Below, one piece after another: positions 1 through 5,026 of a stretch of 5,026 nucleotides of DNA. The DNA comes from Wohlfahrtiimonas sp. Its GTDB lineage: Bacteria; Pseudomonadota; Gammaproteobacteria; Cardiobacteriales; Wohlfahrtiimonadaceae. The position numbers and the translations under genes are program-made. Below the pieces are notes generated by a model. It was given only the letters and a program-made list of their open reading frames with translations. It did no database searches and was not told the origin of the DNA. The first letter of the stretch is position 1, and each line of letters opens with the position of its first letter. The DNA is taken from NCBI GenBank assembly GCA_030149965.1, contig JASLHB010000038.1, positions 1 through 5,026 on the forward strand, in the 5' to 3' direction.

Positions 1-1566
1 CAAATCCTTTTGAATCAATCTTTTCATTGTTTTACCATGCCAATAAGGCACATTAATGGCAATTAAATGAGTTGATAATGCTGCTATCGCTGTGCCCATC
101 AATATCCCAACCGATTTATTTAATAAAAGCTCTGCCGATTCACGAACATAATTATCTGGTTGAATAAACATAAAAAACACAATGGGCAAAGCTGAATAAC
201 ATGAATATTTCGGTGCCAATGCCATCATGGAAAAAATAAACACAGGTACGCTCATCACCAAAAATAACATGCCCACTTGATTCGCATGCGGCAAAATATA
301 AATACAGATAATCAACCCAGAAATCACTGCATAAATTGAACCATAAAAATACGTTTTAACCACAGCTTCTGCATTCTCACGGTTGGCAAATAAACTGCAA
401 ATGATCGCACTGATTGCCAATGGGCTGATGGCTTGAGACAACGACCAATCACACACAACCCAAAGCGCTACAGTTGCCATAAATGCCAAAGATGCACGCA
501 AACCAAATAAAATACCCAAAGTATAATTTCGATGTTGTGACAATGATTTCTCATTCATCAGCTTAATTGGCAAGCCTTTACGAGCACTGTGTAAAAATCT
601 GCGGGCACGCAATGCATGTTTCAATAATAATAAAATACGATGCAATGTGATATTGACAGATTGCGAATAGGTGATATTTTCATCTGAAATATAATCTTCC
701 AACAACTTAATCACTTTATTCAGATTCGCCCTGCGTCCATGTTCTAATGCGATGATGGTTTCATCAATCCACGGCGTAACAATCGACCAATCTTTCGGTG
801 TCAATGCTAATTTATCACGATAAATGCTGCGTGCTAAACTCAATACACTCAAAACATGCTGGCTCATGCCCAAAATAGCATTCGCACTATTTTGCCCTTT
901 ATGCCCTTCAAATGCCGCATGTTCACGCTGAGCATCCACCGCCATAATGTTGGATAAACTCTGCAAAAATGTATCATTGAACTGTTCACCGCGCATACTT
1001 TTAATCGCCGTGCTGAATCACAAATGAATGGTTTCATCCGCATCTCTAATCAATAAATCATGCGTATTGATCGGCCAAATAATCGCAAAAACAATGGAAG
1101 AAACCACAATGCCAATACAGCTTTCTATACAGCGTGAAGATGCATAATCAAAAATAGAAACAGGCGAGCCAATATTCGGCACAAGAATAATTGTGACTGT
1201 AATACCAATCATCACAAACGCATACGACCAAGAACTGCGAATAATAGAAGCCAAAGCCACCGAAGCCGTCAAGATTACTGCAATCACTGTCAAAAATAGC
1301 CAAGGTACTTGTGATAATGTGCCCATAATGATCACAGAAATCACAGTGCCAATTAATGTTCCCACTAATCGCGCCAAACCTTTGCTCATCACCATGCCAG
1401 CTTGTGGCTGAGCCACAATCAATGCTGTCATTGCTGACCAATAAGGCTGATCTAAATCTAAGAGAAATGCGATATAAAGCGAAAAAAGCGCTGAAAATGT
1501 TGCTTTAGAAGCAAATTTTAACGCTTTAACTGAAGGGAAATAGCAATGCTGAAACAGCGTGTCCAT
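1..1566 (-). pseudogene. FUSC/AaeB-family inner-membrane exporter, interrupted by an in-frame TGA and cut by the left window edge
   Basis: Starting at the ATG at 1566, 182 codons are followed by TGA (1018-1020) and then by 339 further open codons in the same frame up to base 1. Both parts belong to one protein. Residues about 20-165 form an N-terminal membrane bundle, with a QPYWSAMTALIVAQP segment near 40-54, LARLVGTLIGT at 64-74 and SRCIESCIGI at 144-153, as in fusaric-acid-resistance/AaeB proteins. A soluble linker follows (about 165-345), then a second membrane bundle (about 345-500) opening with an RASLAF segment. E. coli AaeB, a related aromatic-acid efflux protein, has 655 residues, so perhaps 130-200 codons lie beyond the edge. 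The substrate cannot be told from sequence. The TGA falls just after the first bundle, so normal termination gives only half a transporter; an internal ATG at 994-996 has no visible ribosome site. Nothing else is damaged, so the change is recent, an error, or tolerated. The 1566 start is the only ATG downstream of the promoter that keeps the whole first bundle, but its ribosome site is poor. Confidence 0.85.
1018..1020 (-). other. In-frame TGA stop inside the FUSC gene
   Basis: Reading the minus strand, codons CAT TTG TGA TTC AGC give residues H-L-stop-F-S, at codon 183 of the frame that starts at 1566. The frame is open and protein-like on both sides, so this is a single-base nonsense change rather than a frameshift. 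TGG (Trp) or CGA (Arg) would each reach TGA by one transition; I cannot tell which codon was ancestral. The 21 tryptophans visible in the window's genes are all TGG, which argues against TGA being a normal Trp codon here. Confidence 0.85.
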
Positions 1567-1595
1567 GGAATATGGCTTGAGTAAAAAATGGTAAT

Positions 1596-1623
1596 TTTAT
1601 ATCAAAAAAATAGTTCTTGTAAA
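1596..1623 (-). promoter_or_regulatory. Probable sigma-70-type promoter of the FUSC gene
   Basis: On the minus strand, TTTACA (1618-1623, five of six matches to TTGACA) is followed by a 16-base spacer and TATAAA (1596-1601, five of six matches to TATAAT). Transcription would begin near 1588, leaving a leader of about 20 bases before the ATG at 1566. Position and match are both good, but this AT-rich spacer could produce a chance match. Confidence 0.55.
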
Positions 1624-1641
1624 AAATTTTAAAGATAGAAT

Positions 1642-1667
1642 AAAAATCAATGCAGTACATTAATTTT
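1642..1667 (-). terminator. AT-rich hairpin, possible terminator of the 2OG oxygenase gene
   Basis: On the minus strand, AAAATTAATG (1667-1658) can pair with CATTGATTTT (1652-1643), giving ten pairs including one G-U, around the 5-base loop TACTG. A run of five T overlaps the end of the stem. It lies about 28 bases past the oxygenase stop codon and before the FUSC promoter, where a terminator is expected. The stem has almost no GC pairs, so it would be weak. Confidence 0.4.
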
Positions 1668-1695
1668 CACTCATCTCATCTTAGATTTGACTATT

Positions 1696-2277
1696 TTAAG
1701 GTGCAGAATTTAAAAACCATCCTGCAATGCTTTCTCTCACAATATTGGTTGGTAAAACTTCATGCGGGAATTGCTCAGACATAAAGAAAATCATGCGCCC
1801 TGCTTTCGGTGATAACTCTAACAACTTTGTATCATCGCGATCATAAACCACCAATTCACCGCCATCGCCTGCTTGCCAATCTTCATTCATATACAAAACC
1901 GTTGTTACTTTTCTACGGCTTTTAGATTGAGGATTATCCGAATGCTTTTGATAAAAAGCGCCCGGCTTATAACGACAAAAATGCGTTTCAAAATCACGCA
2001 AACCTAAATATAACCCTGCATTCAGTTCCTGACGAATCACTTCCATTTTATCGAAGTAATTTTTCACTGGATCATCCATTTCATAATCCAGCCATAATGT
2101 GACATCACCGCGCACATTATTGTTTAATTGCAAGGAATTACCATTGCCGATTTTAGCTTCTTGTAATGTGTCTGGAATACAATTCTTAATGGATTGAACT
2201 TCAGACATCGTTAGGAAATCATCCCAAACATACCAACCAGAAGTTGTCAAAGAATCTAAAAGGTTATCGATTGTCAT
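1696..2277 (-). CDS. 2-oxoglutarate/Fe(II)-dependent oxygenase, prolyl-4-hydroxylase (PHD/EGLN-like) type
   Basis: This 193-residue cytosolic protein has the core of the P4Hc/SM-20-like oxygenases. The iron ligands are H112 and D114 (in YQKHSDNP) and H172 (in FPHEV). R181, in RESIAGWF, is the expected 2-oxoglutarate-binding arginine. The stretch RYKPGAFYQKHSD, the VLYMNEDW strand, the GDGGEL turn and the PKAGRMIFF strand are typical of bacterial homologues of the animal oxygen-sensing PHD enzymes. Such enzymes couple O2 and 2-oxoglutarate to hydroxylation, releasing succinate and CO2. The Pseudomonas relative (PPHD) hydroxylates a prolyl residue of elongation factor Tu; that EF-Tu is the substrate here is inference. 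The gene looks complete, ends in TAA, and begins at an ATG with no clear Shine-Dalgarno sequence. Its upstream spacer is very AT-rich; TATAAG at 2311-2316 is a possible -10 but has no convincing -35. It probably forms its own transcription unit. Confidence 0.88.
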   Translation of the reverse strand: MTIDNLLDSLTTSGWYVWDDFLTMSEVQSIKNCIPDTLQEAKIGNGNSLQLNNNVRGDVTLWLDYEMDDPVKNYFDKMEVIRQELNAGLYLGLRDFETHFCRYKPGAFYQKHSDNPQSKSRRKVTTVLYMNEDWQAGDGGELVVYDRDDTKLLELSPKAGRMIFFMSEQFPHEVLPTNIVRESIAGWFLNSAP

Positions 2278-2348
2278 TTTTATAGAAATATCATATAGAT
2301 GTGGATATATCTTATACTAATAAAACGCTGATAAATATAATTTAAAAC

Positions 2349-2359
2349 TTTAATTATGC
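2349..2359. repeat. Left copy of an 11-base direct repeat flanking the helicase gene and its terminator
   Basis: TTTAATTATGC occurs here and, in the same orientation, at 4199-4209. The two copies enclose the helicase ORF and its hairpin terminator and nothing else. The match is short and AT-rich, so chance is a real alternative. It could mark an insertion or deletion by short homology, or be a shared leader element, since both copies lie upstream of a gene. Confidence 0.25.
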
Positions 2360-2366
2360 GCGAATC

Positions 2367-2395
2367 AAAAAAAGCGCCAAACTAAGCGCTTTTTT
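2367..2395 (-). terminator. Rho-independent terminator of the NERD-helicase gene
   Basis: A perfect 10-bp inverted repeat (AAAAAAGCGC at 2368-2377 and GCGCTTTTTT at 2386-2395) encloses the 8-base loop CAAACTAA. On the minus strand the GC-rich stem core is followed by seven T, and the hairpin begins 24 bases past the helicase TAA. Because the stem has A and T runs on both sides it could also stop transcription from the other strand, but no plus-strand gene is seen here. Confidence 0.8.
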
Positions 2396-2419
2396 CATTA
2401 CATTCTGAGCATTCATTAA

Positions 2420-4189
2420 TTACTTCAATAATTTATCTCGATAAACTGAATCATCATGATATGTCACTAGCAATTTATCCGTAGATCGAGTAATTGCAAC
2501 ATATAACAGCTTCGCTTCATCTTCTAAATTGCCATTATGTTTATATGGCATTCCGATTGAAGGAATGCAAACAAAGGGAAATTCTAATCCCTTAGACGAA
2601 TGAATTGAAATAAAACGAATCCCATCCATATTATTTTTTTCTGTCGCAATGGGAATACTTTTGAAATTGCACCATTTTTGAATTGCATCACTCACAAACT
2701 TATAACGATGAATCACTGCCATTTCTCGCCATGGTCGGCCATTTTTATGTTCATCAATGATGATGCTAATAATAGATTTAGCTTCTTCCTCTTTATTTTG
2801 CTGATTGATGTGCAAAACTTGCGGCTTAATGCCCGTTCTTCCTGCACTTTGTGGAATCAAGAGCGGTATAGAATCTTCATCCTCATCTTCTTTACCCACA
2901 TAATTATCTGCAATATTCTGCGCAAAATTTAGTATTTCTAAAGGATTTCGATAATTGATTTTCAAAATCGTTGTACGTCCAACTGCTTTAATGCCAACGC
3001 CCGAGAAGGTTTTGATTTTCTTTTTCTCAACGCCATAAATGGATTGTGCATCATCATATAACAATAACAATGTTTCTGGATCATTCATCATTGGCATGAT
3101 CACTTTGAACCAATCTTCTTCAAAATCATGCCCTTCATCGATCAAAATACCATCGTATTGTTGCCCTGTAATTTTACCTTCTTGCATATTTTTCAGCATA
3201 TATGCAACCAAATCAGTGCTGTATGCTTCGGAATTATCAGTTCTAGGTGGTAATTCACATTCATTCGCCTTCAACTGTTCATAGCACCATTGATGAAAGT
3301 TGTGTGCATGAATGGCTTCTGATAAATTCTTACTGGCAAAATAACGCTGAAGATCCTTCGCTAACTCTTTGTTGTAGCAAATCACTAAAATAGGTTTCTT
3401 AACAGCTTTCGATAAATGCTCTGCACGATATTTTAAAATCAATGTCTTGCCTGAGCCTGCAACACCATGAATGACTCTGTGCCCTGCTCCTAAACTTCTC
3501 GCCATTTGTTCTTGATGTAAATCCATCACATGCAATATTCCCATTGCTTTGGGCGCTTGTGCTTCGATAATTTCAGCACCAAATAATTCGTCTTGCTTCA
3601 TGGGAATGCAAACTTCAGGATACAGTGTGCCCCGAATGTATTGGATATCATTATCTGCAATAGGATATTTCATGCTAAATGGCAAAATATTCCATAATTT
3701 TCGTTGAAAAATATGATCATCCACCGTGTCATACATTTCATCACTACAAATCACAAATTTTTCATCTAATATTTTGTCCAATTCTGCATTATTGAACATT
3801 CTTCTCGTAATATTGGTTAAAACTACGCCAGAAGCATAAGCCAATTTGCGACTAGATAAAAAGTTCTTGCCTAATTTCTCTGCAATTAAATGCTGATATC
3901 GTTTAGCTTGTTCTAGCGGATTATCACAAGTTGTGCTCGGCTCGCGTAATTCAACTTCTTTCGGTGAAAATTTCTCAATATTATCCAACTTCCAATCTTT
4001 CACTTCTAAAACAAGCAATCCTTTAGTAGGATTCAGGACAACAAAATCAGGATAGCGCCCACTAATTGGAATGTTAAACCAACAAATTGTATTGTCGTCT
4101 AATTTATCCTGTAAACGTTCTGCAAAACGTTTTTCACCGGCTGTCATTGCTCCTTCAGAGCTTCTAATTGTTGGAATAATAAATGCCAT
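2420..4189 (-). CDS. NERD domain-superfamily 1 (UvrD/Rep-type) helicase fusion protein
   Basis: The 589-residue product has two parts. Residues about 17-130 are a NERD (nuclease-related) domain: GEKRFAERL at 18-26, D48 in YPDFVVLN, the E62-V-K64 pair, and NPLEQAKRY at 90-98, together the D...ExK...Q pattern of restriction-endonuclease-like folds. Residues about 220-580 are an SF1 helicase: Walker A GVAGSGKT (242-249), motif Ia ILVICYNKELA (267-277), Walker B DEGHD (351-355), motif III LLLLYDDAQ (374-382), motif IV INYRN (411-415), motif V ISIHSSKGLEF (527-537) and motif VI LLYVAITRS (561-569). All expected ATPase residues are present, including R414 and R568. Only about 115 residues separate motifs IV and V, so subdomain 2B is short or missing, unlike full UvrD. 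The protein is cytosolic with no membrane segments. The ATG at 4189 has a weak AAAGAG ribosome site five bases upstream. Likely activity is ATP-driven DNA unwinding or translocation with possible cleavage; the biological role (repair, plasmid or phage defence) is not shown. Confidence 0.92.
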   Translation of the reverse strand: MAFIIPTIRSSEGAMTAGEKRFAERLQDKLDDNTICWFNIPISGRYPDFVVLNPTKGLLVLEVKDWKLDNIEKFSPKEVELREPSTTCDNPLEQAKRYQHLIAEKLGKNFLSSRKLAYASGVVLTNITRRMFNNAELDKILDEKFVICSDEMYDTVDDHIFQRKLWNILPFSMKYPIADNDIQYIRGTLYPEVCIPMKQDELFGAEIIEAQAPKAMGILHVMDLHQEQMARSLGAGHRVIHGVAGSGKTLILKYRAEHLSKAVKKPILVICYNKELAKDLQRYFASKNLSEAIHAHNFHQWCYEQLKANECELPPRTDNSEAYSTDLVAYMLKNMQEGKITGQQYDGILIDEGHDFEEDWFKVIMPMMNDPETLLLLYDDAQSIYGVEKKKIKTFSGVGIKAVGRTTILKINYRNPLEILNFAQNIADNYVGKEDEDEDSIPLLIPQSAGRTGIKPQVLHINQQNKEEEAKSIISIIIDEHKNGRPWREMAVIHRYKFVSDAIQKWCNFKSIPIATEKNNMDGIRFISIHSSKGLEFPFVCIPSIGMPYKHNGNLEDEAKLLYVAITRSTDKLLVTYHDDSVYRDKLLK

Positions 4190-4198
4190 ATTTTCTCT

Positions 4199-4209
4199 TT
4201 TAATTATGC
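4199..4209. repeat. Right copy of the 11-base direct repeat flanking the helicase gene
   Basis: TTTAATTATGC here matches 2349-2359 exactly. This copy overlaps the start of the helicase ribosome-binding region, about 10-20 bases before its ATG. If the segment between the copies were removed, the region around 4241-4269, with its candidate promoter, would join directly to the leader of the 2OG oxygenase gene. Confidence 0.25.
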
Positions 4210-4240
4210 TAAATATTTAAAATAATCTAAAACGTGCAAT

Positions 4241-4269
4241 AGCATACATTTTTATGGCAAAAATGGAAA
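4241..4269 (-). promoter_or_regulatory. Weak candidate promoter for the helicase gene
   Basis: On the minus strand, TTTCCA (4264-4269, four of six matches to the -35 consensus) and TATGCT (4241-4246, four of six, preceded by TG two bases upstream) are 17 bases apart. Transcription would start near 4234, about 45 bases before the ATG. It is the best pair I see between the upstream terminator and the gene, but the match is modest. Confidence 0.3.
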
Positions 4270-4304
4270 TATGACTGATTATATTACGAGTTTATTGAAG
4301 CCCA

Positions 4305-4346
4305 TAAAAACAAAACTTTGGTGCGAATGAAAACACCAAAGTTTTT
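4305..4346 (-). terminator. Rho-independent terminator of the carbonic anhydrase gene
   Basis: AAAACTTTGGTG (4312-4323) and CACCAAAGTTTT (4334-4345) form a perfect 12-bp inverted repeat with a 10-base loop. On the minus strand the stem is followed by G and a run of five T down to about 4306. It begins about 27 bases past the carbonic anhydrase TAA. Read on the plus strand the stem also ends in five T, so it could work in both directions. Confidence 0.85.
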
Positions 4347-4372
4347 ATATTATATTAAAGATTAATTAATAT

Positions 4373-5014
4373 TTATTTCTTCACAAACATCTCTTTCACA
4401 AAATCAACTTCGCCCGTTTCTACTTTATAGAAAGCGCCTACGATGCCGATTTCACCATTTTCATACATATCTTTCAACACTGTACTTTTTTCTAAAATAT
4501 GGTCAATTGTGTATTCAACATTATGGAAAGCCACCATATCCACAGCTTCTTTGGATTTAATATCTAAGTCTTTATGATTTGCTTTCACATGATCAATGGA
4601 TGGCTGAATCTTCGCTAAAAGGTTCGTTAAATGCCCTAATTCCTTACAATGGCAAGCGCCTGTAATCGCGCCACAATGAGAATGTCCCAAAACCATAATC
4701 AATTTAGAGCCTGCCAATTTGCATGCAAACTCCATCGAGCCAATGATATCTTCATTCAACACATTACCCGCAATGCGCGTGCTGAAAATATCGCCCAAAC
4801 CTTGGTCAAAGATCAATTCAGCAGATGTTCGGCTATCAATACAACTCAAAATGATCGCAAAAGGAAACTGCCCTTCTTTGGTTTCATTCACTTGTTCAAG
4901 CAAGTTACTATGCGCTTTTAAGTTTGCCACAAAGCGTTTATTGCCTTCTTTCAAAAATGACAGCGCCAATTCTGGTGTTAAAGACTTCTGATCTTCGATG
5001 TTATGTAATCTCAT
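4373..5014 (-). CDS. Beta-class carbonic anhydrase
   Basis: The 213-residue protein is a full-length bacterial beta-carbonic anhydrase, a cytosolic zinc enzyme that interconverts CO2 and bicarbonate, supporting carboxylation reactions and pH balance. The zinc ligands are C58 in SCIDSR and H111 and C114 in GHSHCGAI. D60 and R62 form the conserved Asp-Arg pair next to the metal. Other family marks are the LKEGNKRF helix near 21-28, DIFSTRIAGN (75-84) and the IGSMEFAC helix (91-98). The C-terminal strand IGIVGAFYKVETGEV (189-203) is also typical of the clade. Residues C121, H122 and C123 after the zinc motif add a small Cys/His cluster I would not expect in most relatives. The ATG at 5014 is supported by GGAAG at 5022-5026, seven bases upstream. 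The promoter lies outside the window. The TAA stop is followed by a strong hairpin, so this gene, or an operon entering from the right, ends here. Confidence 0.95.
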   Translation of the reverse strand: MRLHNIEDQKSLTPELALSFLKEGNKRFVANLKAHSNLLEQVNETKEGQFPFAIILSCIDSRTSAELIFDQGLGDIFSTRIAGNVLNEDIIGSMEFACKLAGSKLIMVLGHSHCGAITGACHCKELGHLTNLLAKIQPSIDHVKANHKDLDIKSKEAVDMVAFHNVEYTIDHILEKSTVLKDMYENGEIGIVGAFYKVETGEVDFVKEMFVKK

Positions 5015-5021
5015 TGTTTAA

Positions 5022-5026
5022 CTTCC
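5022..5026 (-). promoter_or_regulatory. Ribosome binding site of the carbonic anhydrase gene
   Basis: GGAAG on the minus strand lies seven bases before the ATG at 5014 and fixes that start. It touches the window edge, so a longer match cannot be checked. It is the clearest Shine-Dalgarno sequence of the four genes. Confidence 0.65.

Noticed and set aside
1018..1020. TGA read as tryptophan (changed genetic code)
   Set aside because: The 21 tryptophans visible in the window's genes are all TGG, and the other three genes are complete without any in-frame TGA. An AT-rich genome with a reassigned TGA would be expected to use it often.
980..1020. Selenocysteine at the TGA with a hairpin just downstream
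   Set aside because: TTCA after the TGA can pair with TGAA near 983-986 with bulges between, but the fold is imperfect and lacks a recognisable SECIS loop. FUSC exporters are not a known selenoprotein family.
1193..1411. Plus-strand open frame inside the FUSC gene
   Set aside because: It lies opposite a well-supported membrane protein gene, has no recognisable domain, and its composition is what the antisense of that gene would give.
1148..1441. Minus-strand open frame overlapping the FUSC gene in another frame
   Set aside because: It is a shifted-frame reading of the FUSC membrane segments and has no independent start signal.
2678..3284. Two plus-strand open frames (2678-2932 and 3039-3284) opposite the helicase
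   Set aside because: Both are antisense to helicase motif regions and show no family resemblance or convincing ribosome site.
4649..4991. Two overlapping plus-strand open frames opposite the carbonic anhydrase
   Set aside because: They overlap each other and the clear carbonic anhydrase gene and look like shadows of it.
1696..5014. Oxygenase, helicase and carbonic anhydrase as one functional system sharing CO2 or oxygen chemistry
   Set aside because: The genes are separated by terminators and spacers of more than 140 bp. A shared theme of CO2 is too general to count as evidence.

Overview
This AT-rich window carries four genes, all read from the minus strand. From right to left (the direction of transcription) they are a complete beta-carbonic anhydrase, a 589-residue protein joining a NERD nuclease-like domain to a superfamily 1 (UvrD/Rep-type) helicase, a 193-residue 2-oxoglutarate/Fe(II) oxygenase of the prolyl-hydroxylase (PHD/EGLN-like) type, and a FUSC/AaeB-type inner-membrane exporter that runs off the left edge. 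The low GC, bacterial gene style and protein types suggest a gammaproteobacterium, most likely of the Moraxellaceae (Acinetobacter-like). This is inference from general resemblance, not from a marker gene.

Layout: 1-1566 is the FUSC gene. Its reading frame is continuous from the ATG at 1566 to the left edge except for one TGA at 1018-1020, so it is either a fresh pseudogene, a sequencing error or a read-through case. A good sigma-70-like promoter precedes it (1596-1623). The spacer 1567-1695 also holds an AT-rich terminator-like hairpin for the oxygenase gene (1696-2277). The spacer 2278-2419 holds a strong hairpin terminator for the helicase gene (2420-4189). The spacer 4190-4372 holds a perfect 12-bp inverted-repeat terminator for the carbonic anhydrase gene (4373-5014), followed by a weak candidate promoter for the helicase. 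No stretch longer than 300 bases lacks a gene.

The spacers are 129, 142 and 183 bp and each contains a terminator-like hairpin, so the four genes look like separate single-gene units rather than an operon, and nothing shows that they work together. The most notable points are the in-frame TGA in the exporter, and the lone NERD-helicase gene with its terminator lying between two copies of an 11-base sequence. The latter raises the possibility of a one-gene accessory (perhaps defence) cassette between housekeeping-type genes. I found no tRNA, rRNA, CRISPR array, insertion sequence or transposase.
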